This document shows positions 53,083-64,000 of a stretch of 64,000 nucleotides of DNA, piece by piece (the first letter of the stretch is position 1; every line of letters begins with the position of its first letter). The stretch is taken from assembly GCA_037577475.1 (NCBI GenBank), contig CM075187.1, positions 24,830,810 to 24,894,809 on the forward strand. Direction: 5' to 3'. Under the pieces are notes generated by a model. The model was not told the origin of the DNA and searched no databases. It was given only the letters and a program-made list of their open reading frames with translations. Origin of the DNA: Chaunax sp. Z400. Taxonomy: Eukaryota > Chordata > Actinopteri > Lophiiformes > Chaunacidae. Both the position numbers and the translations under genes were made by a program.

Positions 53083-55732
53083 GTGAGTCGTGCAGTGTTG
53101 CATCGCTGCTGGCCCTCTGCGTTTTGCTGGTGGCCATTAGCAGACCTGCTCTGCTGGTGCTGAGGCTGCTGCGCGTGTTGCTAGGCAGCCATGCTGAGGC
53201 CGGGCCGCTCGCGGGTGGAGGAGCGGAGGATGCTGAAAACCCTTAAAACGATATTGTGCATTCATGTTGAAATATGATGCTGTAGATAAAAAATATGGGG
53301 CCCTGCACTCAGATGACTATCGGGTCAATAGAGCTGCCTTCCTCGTCCAGGGTAGGCAGCTCCTACCGCGATTCAGTATTCAGCATTCAGCCATAGCAGT
53401 AAACAAGTTTAAGTCAGTGTTAGTTGAACTTATAGTTTCTTTTACCTGGCTGATCTCATAACTTATCGTTTAACATAACATATCTGGTATTAAAGTAGTG
53501 ATATAAATAAAACAAGCCCGTATTAATCCCACTAAAATGATTCAGAGATTATACTTTGCAACATGGCTTGTTAACTATATATCATAGGATGGATAATATT
53601 TTCTGTAGAAGTAACAATGCAGTAAAATGTAATTAATGAAAAAGAAACTTTAAAACTGCCTTGAGTGTCGTGAACTTTTTTGGCTGTTTTTCCATTAGCT
53701 CCTCTCTGAAGTGTGTTGTATATGTTGGTATTGTATATTTCCATTCAGTGCAGTTTTCAGTGTGCAAGATTTTCCCATGAGAAGCTGCAGGACTGGAATA
53801 CCCACCTACACAGTCAACAAAACATATTCACCTTCTACATCATTCATGGGTTAATGCATTTTTCTTGCATATGCAGCATTTCTGCAAAGCACTCAGTCTT
53901 ACTGTTTAGAGTTAATGAGTCCATTTATTTAGAGGTTGAATACATATGCTATATAAATACATGATGCTATATAAATATACTATAATAATTTAGTTTAGTG
54001 TATATCCCTTTGTCATGTTTAGTTGTTGTGTTAGGCAGAACCATTACATTGAAATTGATGTAAAGAGCATGTCCAATAAATTGTAGTTGACTTTTTATCT
54101 ATAAGTGATCACAGTTAGGTGGGTAATCAGTGAGTCATTCTTAAACAAGCTTTACGTAGCAGCATAACGTGTTGTAAAGCATTTTCAAAGAGATTTTTAC
54201 GTTCTCACAGTTATTTCACTTCATCTTATTTTGAAAAAACGCTTGTAAAGGTATTTGTTAGAAACTAGTAACATAACCCGTTGGATTCCACTAGTCATTA
54301 TGACATAAACCTTAAAAAGAGAAGCTAAAGAAAATCAGTTCAGAGCTACCTAGGTAATTATACCCGTATCTGCCCGTCTGCTGCTGGATGTCAGCGCTCA
54401 GACATGGACCTAAAACCCGTGACTGGAGATGCATTTACATCCATCAATACAGGCATGTATATTTAAAGACAACATGCACCATACTGTAATAAATGGTGGT
54501 TAAGTGGACCTTTTTTTAAGGAGTAGGGGTTCGGCTAAATATGTGAGCCTATCTTGTGGCAGAGATAGGCATTGCAACATTGCATTTGGTTGATTGGTGT
54601 GTTCTGGTGAAGGATGCCATACCAAATATTAAATGTATTTAAACTATTTAAGCAATGTTCAAATTCTTGGTGCATAGCTCTAGAAGAGGAGAGAATATCA
54701 GTTCCCCTAACTCCTGAAATTATATGAAACACGAGCGGGGCAATGTGCAACAATCATCATAATGCAAATAAGGATAGGAGGAGGCTACAATAGTGGGCCT
54801 GCAGCCAGATCTCCCCTTAGTCATTAGGGTCCTCCCTGGAGAGAGGCTTTCTGTCTGCTGCCTGTCAGCAGCTGGGCCCCCTCTACCCCCAGAGATAGTC
54901 ATATAGACTGTGATCCTCTATTGTGAGAGAGAGAGAGAGAGCGTCTGCCTCAAATTTTAAATTTTATAGATGGACTGCTGCTCAAAATCCCTGGATTACA
55001 TTTAAATTTTCTGTATCAGATATAAATATCTGAGTATGTGATTGCTTAAAAGCAAAAACTGACCCTTTAGTTTAAAAGGTAAATACCATTATTCAATAGT
55101 ATAATAGTCACCATACTTGTGCAGTTTCTGCTGGCAAACATCATATGCTTTATATTATGGAGATTGGTTAACGTTTAAGTAAATGGCTGATGATTGTGAA
55201 TAGTTGATGTGATACTTTAGCGCTTTAAAGGGCAGGAAGTCTGATGTTAGGATGAAGCACACAGTTTATCCAGAAACTCCATTAAAGGTTTAGTCATCTG
55301 TCAGAGTTTCTCATATGCAGCGTAATGAGATTCAATAATGCACATGGATCTGATGTAACTTTGTTTGGTGCGACTGGAGTGTACATCTTAAAAGCGTGCT
55401 CTGGACAGCATGAGACTGACGCTGCATGTGTTACATTACAATACTGCTGCTAGTTAAGTAATTGAGTCAGTGAGATGTAGCACAGGATAGAGGGTGTGGT
55501 GTGTTTGGGACCTTATCTGCTCCCTGCAGCACTCGGCGTGTGTGAGTGTGAGTGTGTGTGAGAGAGAGAGCAGAGTGTATTTCATTTTGGGAGTGGTCAG
55601 CTGTTTTCTGGAGATCTTTATGGTAATTCTTTCTCCAATTACTGAGCTGGATCACCAGCTAACTTCCTGTTAGTGGATCCGCCGCCGCTGTCTGGATGTG
55701 TGCTCTTACTGCTAATGCTGCATTTTCTACAG
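53083..55732. other. add2 5' intron
   Basis: No gene. Contains (GA)n near 54927-54942 and GT/GA runs near 55540-55570. Confidence 0.4.
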
Positions 55733-55786
55733 GCCTGCACCCCCACCAGCTAGTGCCCTGAGGAATACAGCATCCTGAATGTGACG
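55733..55786 (+). other. add2: candidate add2 untranslated exon 2
   Basis: A 54-bp segment bounded by acceptor TTTTCTACAG and donor GACG/gtaggt, without an ATG that reads into the adducin frame. Position and signals suit a 5' UTR exon ahead of the coding exon at 56630. Confidence 0.45.
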
Positions 55787-56677
55787 GTAGGTTTTTCATC
55801 CTAATGCTGCTCTTTTGAACATGCAAAGAAATCACGGACTAGTGTGCAGTCAGTCATCAGAAGAATTATTTTTTATTTTAATGCAAGACACAAAATGGTT
55901 TGCTTAAGGCTGAATTGCACATAAGGGAGCCTATTGATTGAGATGACAGTTATTTCTCTCTGCATTGCTTTTAACTCGCTCTGGGCTAATGTGCACCACC
56001 GATCATGTTTCCAAGGATAAGCCATTATAGCAGTGACTTTTCATCATCACAGGATTATGGCTGCTGCTGTAGGAGCATATTGCTAATACAATTAACATGG
56101 TAGTTTTCTTAAAACTTAATTTCATATGCATTTAAACTGTTATTTTTCTTCTTTCATGAATCTTTTAATCATATCTGCCCCATCCCTGTTGTATCACATT
56201 CACGTCACTTGCTTGTTAGGTTAATAGAAGTGCAAATAAAAAATCAAATCAAATAAAAATAAAAAAACAGTGATGATGGTTGCATGGATGAAGGGGAAGG
56301 AGGTCCAGCTTCAGGAAGGTACTGGTCATGATTAAGAAATAGCCTGGAACATAACTACATAAAATCGTATCTTGTCATGTTTGTTCTTCGCTCTTGGCTG
56401 TTTCCCCTTCATTCAGTCTGTGCTGTGCTAAGCTAACCTGCTGCTAGCTGTAGTTTCACATTACTGAAGAGACGTGAGAGTGGTCTGGATGCTCTCATCC
56501 ACCCCAAAGATTATTCTCTAACATGCCATCTATTCTGGAAAGTGTAAAATAGTTTAGTTGTCAGAATAGCAGCAATTCTCTTAAACGTGCTATTTAAGCA
56601 ACATTTCTAATGTCCCTTTTCTCTTACAGTTCTCCCCACCCACCCTTGGTTGTAAGACACGCACAACAAAGTAGAAA

Positions 56678-56830
56678 ATGAGCAAGTCCCCCACCCCCAA
56701 AGGCACCCCGGTGCAGCGCAGTCCCAGTGATGGGGTACCAGAGGGCCTTCAGTCTCCTCAGCATTCCACACCCGGCTCCGGCTCCGGCTCCCAGCAGAAG
56801 AAACGCATCTCCAGCCTCCTTCAGAGTCCG
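56678..56830 (+). CDS. add2: add2 coding exon 1
   Basis: Residues 1-51: MSKSPTPKGTPVQRSPSDGV, low-complexity Ser/Pro/Gly, then QQKKRISSLLQSP. The last dozen residues match adducin (QKKRVTMILQSP in mammals). The transcribed exon probably begins at 56630. Confidence 0.88.
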
Positions 56831-59800
56831 GTGAGATGGCTGTTGGATTTAAATCAGAATGATGTCTCCTCTTCTCACGTTAGAGTACATCTTCTCTCAT
56901 ATGCCACCTGACAGCTTGGGCTGCAATCAGTGCTGGAGCTCTTTCTGATTGCATCACCATGTGTTTCTGTGTGTGACATGGAGAGTGTGAGCATGAAGTG
57001 AAAGGACTGATGGCGAGAGGCTGACTCATTAATATATTTGCCCTCACCCCTGTAGTGTATGAGTGTTACAAGCTGATACCAAGTCAATGAACCCTGCATA
57101 GTCACAAAGTCACCAAATCCTATTCACAGGAGCTTTAATCAACTATTATTAGCTGAAGGATTTCTAGTGTGTGGTCTCTGTATATGTGTGATTGTATATG
57201 GATATCTGTGTTTGTGTGTAGTCATTCAGAGAGGAGCTGGATGTGCTGATCCAAGAACAGATGAAGAAGGGTGGCAGCTCATCCAACCTATGGGCACTGA
57301 GACAGCTGGCGGATTTCATGGCGTCACATGGCTGTCCAGCCGCTCTGCCTGTCTCCCCTTCCAGTATGTGCACAACACTTTTAAATAAAGCTCAAACATT
57401 AAGCATATACTTCACTATGACATTTTAAGGCCTGTTATTCTGTTATTTGTCTCAATGTTTCATCACTCCCTCATAAAGGCTTCTTCAGCAACAGCAACAG
57501 ACTTTTAGCAGGATTACACAAAAACTACTGGATGGATTTTCCTGAAACTTGAAGGGAGGGTTGGGCATTTGACAGGGAAGATCCAGGATTTTTTTTTCCC
57601 TCATTCTTTAACATTGTGAGATATACTGTAGAGCCTTTTCCCCCCCTATTTCCTTCTACTATGCATGATACCTGATGGAGGGTGGGGCATGTGCCATGGA
57701 GGAAACCATCAATTTCTTTTTAATCAATTATGCATGAACTACTTGTCAGATTTAATTTACTAACCAAACATCCAACTCAAAGTACTTCATGAACTAATAG
57801 GAACTATCAAACCACTAGGAGGGAGCGATTTTTATCTTTTGAGTTTTTCCATTTTATTATTTAAATACAATTTTACAGTTAATCAGATGTTCACAATTTA
57901 TTTAGGTTGATGCTATGCATTGGATCACCAAAGTCCACGTACTCATAATAATAGGAAAGGTAACTTACACTGCCTCATCAGAGCTTCCATGAAATCTTGT
58001 ACAGGTCAAATTTCATCTTAAAGTCTCACTGACTCTTCCTTTTGCTGCACATAGATGGTGATTATCATGAAAAGAAAATAATACACATAAACAATGCCAT
58101 CGTCCTTATGTTGAACCGGTAGCTTTTAAAATAATCAAATTATTATTATTATAACCATCATCTTCACTGCTCTCTGTCTGGTTTTCTCCCTTCCTTTCCA
58201 CAGACATGATGATGGTGACACCCATCAATGACCTGCATGGCTGGGAGCCTGGCAGCATGGTGAAGGGGGAGAGGCTGATGCGCTGCAAGCTGGCCAGTGT
58301 CCATCGTCTGTTTGACCTCTTTGGCTGGGCCCAGATCAGCCGTACCTGTCTCACTGTGAGTTCTGCTATCTTTTCACATTCCTGACTTCACCTTCCTTTT
58401 GTTTTGCTGCGAGGCAGAAGTCATACTTACTGAACAGATCTGTCATCACATCAGTGGTTGGTACAGAAGTGTAGTCTGCCTGACTCTGGGTGTGTCCTTA
58501 CTAATGCGTGTCCTCCTCCTTTACAGCTGCGTGTTAATAAAGAACAGGAACACTTCTTGGTGCTTCCAGACGGCCTGGCCTACAGTGAGGTGACTGGATC
58601 CAGTCTGGTGAGTGAGACTAATCCCAGTCAGGACAACGGTTACACATAAATTGGCCACTATGCAGCACACCTGTACAATCTAATGCAATTCAATACAACA
58701 GCTCTGCCATTAATTCTAAGGTAACAAAGTTTATAATGTTTATAAATAAAGTTTATAAATAATAATTTTTGTTGAGATTGTTGGAAATGTGTATCGGTTT
58801 TGTATTCACTTACATTATATTGACAGATTTATTTATTTTATTTGTCAACATTTACATACATGAGGTTGCAGAACACTTCTCAGTTTAAAACAGTCCAGTT
58901 CAATTAAGTGCAAACTGCAAAACGCAACTCATTTTACAAAGCAAGAAAGTCCCTAGAGTCTGGAGGTCTGGGTTGAGAGGTGGGTCGCACACAAGACTGA
59001 TCGTTTTTTCACCTAATCATGTAGGTTTTGTGTCTAAGCTTAACCAAAGTGCTGCTTCGTGTTAAACATGAGTTAGAAAGGCTTTGTGGCAGGTAGGCTT
59101 CGCTTGTTGCAGATGCCAAACTGTACCTTGTGCATCTGGACAATACTCATAATGGCGTGACAAAGCATCAATGTGTGATGAGCGGGGATCAGAACGTGTT
59201 GAATGACCTCAAACCCTGTGATGGGTTATTTCACAGAAGACCAACTAACAAAATAGTACAATTATAACCACTAGTTGTTGTCAGTGGCATCCATAACTTA
59301 TATATCAGCCCTCAATAATCCTACATGGGGTGGGCGGATGTATGGGGTTGCATTAAATTTGCGTTAAATCATCCAGTCAGCTACAATCGGCTTTAATGAA
59401 CATGAGTTTTAAAACTGCTTCTATGAAAAATGCTGCTTATTTTATCATTTGTTCCATAAGCATTTTCTATAATGGATGAGCTTCCCAAACATCATATCAT
59501 CATCATTTGGAAGCAAACACTGCCAAATGTGACTATTCTGAGAAACACGTATCGATGGTGCTGTGTGGTTTCCAGGTGAAGGTGAATATCCTGGGTGAGG
59601 TGGTGGAGAGGGGCAGCACCAGCCTGGGTGTGGATTCAGAGAAATTCAGCCTGCACTCAGCCATCTACTCGACCCGGCCAGACGTTCGCTGTCTGTTTCA
59701 CCTCCACACACCGGCTGCAGCTGCGGTGAGTCAGCCGTTTTAGAGGAGACATGACACTTCTGCTGGTCACATCTAGATACACATGGAAGAATGAAGGATT

Positions 59801-60482
59801 CAGTGATTTAACATAGGAAACCATCTAAAGTACACATTTGAGATGAACTAAGTTGAATGTTATTTGATGGTTTTAAACTTGTTTTAATGAACTTTGCTGC
59901 CACAACTGATGGCCGACTGCCTCCAGGTTTCATCCATGAAGTGCGGCCTCCTGCCCCTCTCCCATGAGGCTCTGCTGGTTGGTGACGTGGCTTATTATGA
60001 CTACAGGGGAGTCATGGAGGAGGAGGAGGACAGAGTGGAGCTGCAGAAGAGCCTGGGGCCAACCTGCAAGGTTAGCACACCACAAGGGTGACGACATTTC
60101 ATCTAATGCTTGCATATCATCGCCTGATTCAGCGATTCCTCCTCCCACACTGGTTGTTTGAGCTTTATGGAGGAATGAAGAAAAGGCGTATGGTGATGTG
60201 GTCTTACAACGGATTCGTTATTGAAGCTTTTGTCGGTGCATAGAGACTAAACTTGGAGTTGGTCTCAATGTGCCCTAAAGTGATGTTTCTGCACAACCTG
60301 AAACTATTATGAAGCACAAATAGTGTCTGTGGGTTTTATTCCCACTTAAATGTTGATTCATTGATGTGTAGGTTCTGGTACTGAGGAATCATGGCATTGT
60401 AGCTCTGGGGGAGTCTGTGGAGGAGGCTTTCTACACCATCTACCACGTCCAGGCTGCCTGCCAGATCCAGGTACTACACACA

Positions 60483-60521
<39 letters not shown>

Positions 60522-63500
60522 CACTGACTAACAGCTGTCATACTGGAGACTAGGTACCAGACTAAAATGAAATTGCATGTGTGTTTTACACCGAGGCAGT
60601 TGTCTTTTTCTTGGTATTCTTTTAGGGCTGTTCCATCTGCATGTACTGGCCTGTCTTGACCCTGCTGAGAGTAAACATGACGAAAAAGTCAAATAAAGCA
60701 GATATCTGAAAGAACAAACAGGGACTCAGAGGAGAAACTAAACCTCAAACCACAGAAATTCTGTTAAAACTTCAGAACTGCTGATGCTGAACACAGAGAC
60801 TTCTACTAATGTCTTTCTCTGTGGTCTCCTGCACATAAGTTTAGTCTCACAACACAAGCTGAGCAGGCCGGGCATCCTGGAGATGGTCCATCTCAGACGT
60901 GGTTTGACACAAGACGAAGTGGTTGAACTGGTAATGGAAACAAATCAAGAGCAGCATGGTTTGACTTGCCACAACCAAAAGTACAGTTGGAAACGTCCCA
61001 TTTCATTGTGCGTAAATGAGGAGGCAGCTCTGCACAGCAGCGATCCTATGGGACCAACAGTGGCCTTTAGAGATGCAGATATTTCACTGTAGGTTGACTG
61101 ATGTGTTACCCTCTCACGGTAAATATAGTTCAGATCATTTTGAGCAAGGCACTATGCTGGCTCAAATTTAAATGTGTGTATAAAGAAGAATGAGGACAAC
61201 AGAATTTGAGCTCAGTCACAGTTTCTTGTGCCTTTTTTTTTTTTGCAAGGTGTCAGCTTTGTGTTGTGCCGGTGGCGAACAGAACCTGATTCTGCTGGAC
61301 CGCTCCATCCATAAACCCAACCCAACTGGCACCGTGGGCTGGGCTGGCTCCACCTTTGGACCCCTGCACAAGAGCCGCATCGGGGAGCACGAGTTTGAAG
61401 CCCTGATGAGAACTCTGGATAACTTGGTAGGCGACAGTTATACTCCACAGGAACATGGACAGTGTTGATGATGATTAACAAATCTTTTAGATTTTGTTAA
61501 AGTTAAGGATTTAAGATTCTAACTGGAGCCTCAATCCTCATGGAAACAAGGGGTGTGATCAGTTTTCCAGTTTATCTATACAAATTACAATATTTTGATC
61601 AGACAAATAATAAATCCAGCCTTTAAATTATGTTGAATATTTGCAAATTAAAGTACCATAATAATAATAATAGTAATGTAAATATTTCAAATAATGATTA
61701 GCCATCATTAGGTCTTTATCCAGTCTATAAAAATAAACCTGATCAGCAGCATCAAAGCCATGGAGCACAGAGTGAGAAAAGCATTCAGCAGGCATGTCTA
61801 ATGAAAGATACTGGTTAGTCTCATTATTAGAAGTGTTGGATCCTTCATCCTTCCTATGGAAATATGTCAACCTTTGCTGTATAGATTTTAAATATTCTTT
61901 TTATTCTTTTTTTAATGTCTCTAATTTTAGTGCCTCATTTACTAGATTACCCCTGTGAAGATTTGCTTGAATGAAAAAGACGCGCTAGAAGGTTTTACTT
62001 ACCTTGAGGTGTGTGGGAGGTCTGTCAGCTGCAGCTTTCCTTCTCAACCAGCTGCTGCTTCTTTTACCTCTCCTCCAATCCCATATTAAACACATGGACT
62101 TACAACCAGCATAGAGAATGTCCAGATGTTGACCAAACTATATTGAACATTAGCAGTTAGATAGCAATGACATATTCATCTTATATGGATGTTATATGGA
62201 TCTCTACCTCCACCAGGGAGAGTTGGAGGAGGTGTTGTGATCGGTGCGTTTGTTTTTGTGTGTGTATGTGTGTGTTATTGTAAGTAGGATGGCTTAAAAA
62301 GATTCCAGTAAACTTTTGTGGAAAGGTGGCTGCTCTCTGCACCATTCGGTCCAGTAAAGGGTGAGTTGGTCTTGTCTGTATCATGTATACACCCTAAAGC
62401 TTTCTCTGCTGGTGTATTTCAGGGCTACCGTACAGGCTACGCTTATCGCTTCCCTGTGCTGCAGGAGCGATCGCGGACGAGGAGGGACGTGGAGTTGCCT
62501 GCGACCGCCACAGCTTTCCACCAGTTTGACGATGACAGACTTCACCCGGCTATGAGGCAGAACCCTTTTGCCCAGCGCCAGCAGCAGGAGAGGACTCGTT
62601 GGCTCAACACCCCCAACACCTACCAAAAAGTCAGCCAGGAGCAAGCCAGCCCGGGACACCGCACCACTGTGAGGAACTGGGAAGGATTTGATTGAGTAAA
62701 CAGATCACACTATAGAGGAAGAGGTTCAAGAATTGTCTAAAGTTAATTAGCAGATCAGACATGTTTAAGATTATTTTGATGGTTGTATCACTCATTGGTT
62801 GTTCAGTGCATCTATGCTACCTCTTGAGCTAAATATTGTGGAATGTTTCATGCTTAAATAGGGAAGGGTAGGTGGACCTGTGGTGATATGTGGGTATAAA
62901 AAAAAAGAAAGACCTAAAGCCTGCTCAGATTTGGATCTACTTTGTAAGATGAATGATTTGAGGAGATGGACACAGAAACAGAGGAATTCCACCATCTCTC
63001 AGATGATTTGAAGATAAATTGGTCATATCTGATGTGCAATCAACCAAAGGTTTTTTTTTTCTCTATCCAAAATCAACAGATTTCACTCCAATTTACAAGG
63101 TTGATGTGCACTGTTGTTTTTATTACTACATATCTTAGAGAAAGAGATGAGGCAGAGCTGCAGCAGTGAGTCCTTTAGAGATGAAAACAATACAAGGCTG
63201 GTTGCCTGACATCAGTGGGAGGAGCGTGGCTGTCTCTGTCCTCCTCAGTCCCTCCCACCCTCCTCCCCTCTCCTCTCCTCCTCCTCTCTCTCCTCTTCTC
63301 TGCATTGCAGGTGAAAGCCCACTGCTTTGTGATGAGGACTGCAGTGCAGAGTCTGCCCTCTGGTGGACAAACATCCATGTTATCAAAGCTGCTCGATTAA
63401 AAACATGACTTTTTAAAGGGGAAAGGTTACGTTCTAAAGGAAGTGGCTGATTTGTCATAAGCTCACGTCTGACTTAATAACACAAACGGACAACATAACA

Positions 63501-64000
63501 TTTAGACTTTCTTTCCTTTAGTGGTTGAAGACAGAAGAGGTGACACAAGCTGGCAGCACTGCCATCAAGATCGAGAACCCAAACCAGTTTGTGCCTCTTT
63601 TTACCAACCCTCAAGAGGTGATTGAGACACGAAACAAGGTATCGTTGCTTCTCTTCTTGCCTTTTCTGTCTCCGACATATCCTGTTTCCCATCTTCATAT
63701 TCTCACATGATTCAAAAGAGATTTGTTGCTCAAGATTTTTTTGTGTTACAGATTCGGCAGCAGAATCGCCAGGATATGAAGACAGCAGGACCACAGTCTC
63801 AAGTCCTTGCCAGCGTTATAACCGTTGACAGTCCTCCGGTAAATTGCGCTCTCACTGCACGCCAACCGGCTGTCTCCCATCCTCTCCAATGTCCTCCTCT
63901 AGAGTTAAAATCTGTGATTCTGTCTCTCTGCTTCTCTATCAGTCTCCAGTCAGCCCACCCGAAGTCCCACCAGAGCCAGAACCTCCCAACCCCTTCAACC
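56678..64000 (+). CDS. add2: beta-adducin (5' two-thirds; 3' end outside window)
   Basis: Adducin caps actin filament ends and recruits spectrin in the membrane skeleton. Coding exons: 56678-56830, 57222-57363, 58204-58355, 58527-58607, 59576-59725, 59927-60070, 60372-60470, 61250-61426, 62423-62668, 63522-63638, 63752-63838, 63943-64000 (535 residues), phases all joining. The class II aldolase-like head domain (about residues 130-330) includes CLFHLHTP, MKCGLLPLSHEALLVGDVAY and VLRNHGIVALGESVEEAFY; adducins have this fold without known catalysis. Blocks TRWLNTPNTY, IKIENPNQFVPLFTNPQEV and QNRQDMKTAGPQSQVLASVI point to beta rather than alpha or gamma. The tail with the calmodulin/MARCKS-like end is outside. 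The N-terminus is unusual (see findings). Acceptor at 56629 and an in-frame TAG at 56672 fix the ATG. Confidence 0.94.
57222..57363 (+). CDS. add2: add2 coding exon 2
   Basis: Residues 52-99: SFREELDVLIQEQMKKGGSS and NLWALRQLADFMASHG, nearly as in mammalian beta-adducin. The donor falls inside a Ser/Asn codon (TCC A/gtatgt). Confidence 0.93.
57364..58203. other. add2 intron between coding exons 2 and 3
   Basis: No gene or assignable repeat in 840 bp. Confidence 0.4.
58204..58355 (+). CDS. add2: add2 coding exon 3
   Basis: Residues 99-149: MMMVTPINDLHGWEPGSMVK, then GERLMRCKLASVHRLFDLFG and WAQISRTCLT. Start of the aldolase-like domain. Confidence 0.93.
58527..58607 (+). CDS. add2: add2 coding exon 4
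   Basis: Residues 150-176, 27 codons: LRVNKEQEHFLVLPDGLAYS and EVTGSSL. Confidence 0.94.
58608..59575. other. add2 intron between coding exons 4 and 5
   Basis: No gene or assignable repeat. Confidence 0.4.
59576..59725 (+). CDS. add2: add2 coding exon 5
   Basis: Residues 177-226, 50 codons. It includes SLHSAIYSTRPDVRCLFHLH TPA, the HxH block of the class II aldolase fold. Confidence 0.95.
59927..60070 (+). CDS. add2: add2 coding exon 6
   Basis: Residues 227-274, 48 codons: VSSMKCGLLPLSHEALLVGD and an acidic EEEEDRVELQKSLGPTCK. Confidence 0.95.
60372..60470 (+). CDS. add2: add2 coding exon 7
   Basis: Residues 275-307, 33 codons: VLVLRNHGIVALGESVEEAF and YTIYHVQAACQIQ. A CA repeat begins just behind the donor. 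Confidence 0.95.
60476..60521. repeat. (CA)n microsatellite behind add2 coding exon 7
   Basis: Begins about 6 nt after the donor gtacta and runs for about 45 bp. Confidence 0.9.
61250..61426 (+). CDS. add2: add2 coding exon 8
   Basis: Residues 308-366, 59 codons: VSALCCAGGEQNLILLDRSI, then GWAGSTFGPLHKSRIGEHEF and EALMRTLDNL. The acceptor follows a T13 tract. Confidence 0.95.
61427..62422. other. add2 intron between coding exons 8 and 9
   Basis: No gene; a short (TAA)n run near 61659-61673 and a GT run near 62256-62275. Confidence 0.4.
62423..62668 (+). CDS. add2: add2 coding exon 9 (neck region)
   Basis: Residues 367-448, 82 codons: GYRTGYAYRFPVLQERSRTR, VELPATATAF, RTRWLNTPNTYQKVSQE, ending GHRTT/gtgagg. 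Confidence 0.94.
63236..63310 (+). promoter_or_regulatory. long pyrimidine tract ending in a consensus acceptor
   Basis: About 65 nt of almost pure C/T ends CTTCTCTGCATTGCAG (AG at 63309-63310). It is a very strong-looking 3' splice site, yet the known adducin exon begins 211 bp later. Confidence 0.5.
63311..63400 (+). CDS. candidate alternative terminal exon of add2
   Basis: After the acceptor at 63310 the adducin phase (0) reads VKAHCFVMRTAVQSLPSGGQ plus nine residues, then TAA at 63398-63400. If used, it would truncate adducin after residue 448 and remove the neck and tail. There is no known match in my memory and no obvious AATAAA close by, so it may be a cryptic site only. Confidence 0.25.
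   Translation: MKAHCFVMRTAVQSLPSGGQTSMLSKLLD
63353..63366 (-). promoter_or_regulatory. perfect CTCF core motif, minus strand
   Basis: CTGCCCTCTGGTGG is the reverse complement of CCACCAGAGGGCAG, which fits CCASYAGRKGGCRS at all 14 positions. It faces the plus-strand motif at 52202. Confidence 0.5.
63522..63638 (+). CDS. add2: add2 coding exon 10
   Basis: Residues 449-487, 39 codons: WLKTEEVTQAGSTAIKIENP and NQFVPLFTNPQEVIETRNK. Confidence 0.95.
63752..63838 (+). CDS. add2: add2 coding exon 11
   Basis: Residues 488-516, 29 codons: IRQQNRQDMKTAGPQSQVLA and SVITVDSPP. Confidence 0.95.
63943..64000 (+). CDS. add2: add2 coding exon 12 (partial, runs off window)
   Basis: Residues 517-535 so far: SPVSPPEVPPEPEPPNPFN. 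The PNPF block is the conserved adducin neck-to-tail junction. Confidence 0.9.

Noticed and set aside
62966..63169. Additional add2 exon with MDTETEEFHHLSDD
   Set aside because: No acceptor in phase and no similarity to adducin; adducin continuity is complete without it.

Overview
The window is eukaryotic nuclear DNA, almost certainly from a ray-finned (teleost) fish. The genes are split by introns with GT/AG borders, the introns are AT-rich and full of dinucleotide repeats, and the interspersed repeats are types typical of fish: Tc1-like, hAT MITEs, LINE and L1-like remnants, and a Penelope-like element. No bacterial genes, rRNA or CRISPR array are present.

Three conserved genes form the backbone. 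(1) Positions 204-32705, minus strand: hexokinase 2 (hk2). Seventeen coding exons are resolved to the base, from the mitochondrial-binding N-terminus (exon 1, 32643-32705) to exon 17 (204-440). Only the last coding exon, about 48 residues, lies left of the window. Both halves of the tandem hexokinase keep the catalytic NDTVGT motif. (2) Positions 39136-42941, plus strand: figla, the oocyte bHLH factor. Four exons are clear, and a possible terminal exon lies at 50773-50841. (3) Positions about 52295-64000, plus strand: add2 (beta-adducin). It has a TATA-type promoter, two probable untranslated exons and twelve coding exons, and runs off the right edge. HK2, FIGLA and ADD2 lie on the same human chromosome arm (2p13-p12), so the block is ancient synteny. 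It also supports hk2 over hk1 and add2 over add1/add3.

The rest is intronic and intergenic DNA shaped by transposons. Hk2 intron 15 holds a 2.3 kb inverted-repeat structure around a decayed ORF, a 58-bp hairpin element and a 540-bp foldback MITE. Intron 13 holds an L1-like remnant; intron 12 a GC-rich repeat, LINE fragments and an LTR-like piece. Intron 7 holds a Tc1/mariner remnant, a LINE remnant and a ten-copy 62-bp minisatellite. Intron 3 holds about 120 bp of (GT)n and LINE remnants. Figla intron 1 carries a Tc1-like element. Between figla exon 4 and add2 lie a Penelope-like element with an inverted 5' part, a hAT transposase pseudogene and a hAT MITE with target duplications.

The three genes are not an operon and there is no sign that they act in one pathway: glucose phosphorylation at the mitochondrion (hk2), oocyte transcription (figla) and the spectrin-actin membrane skeleton (add2). 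I see no clear new multi-gene system. The best leads are the inverted-repeat element at 2740-5090, the unusual adducin N-terminus, a possible alternative adducin end exon, two perfect convergent CTCF core motifs around the 5' part of add2, and a CRE/CCAAT pair upstream of hk2.
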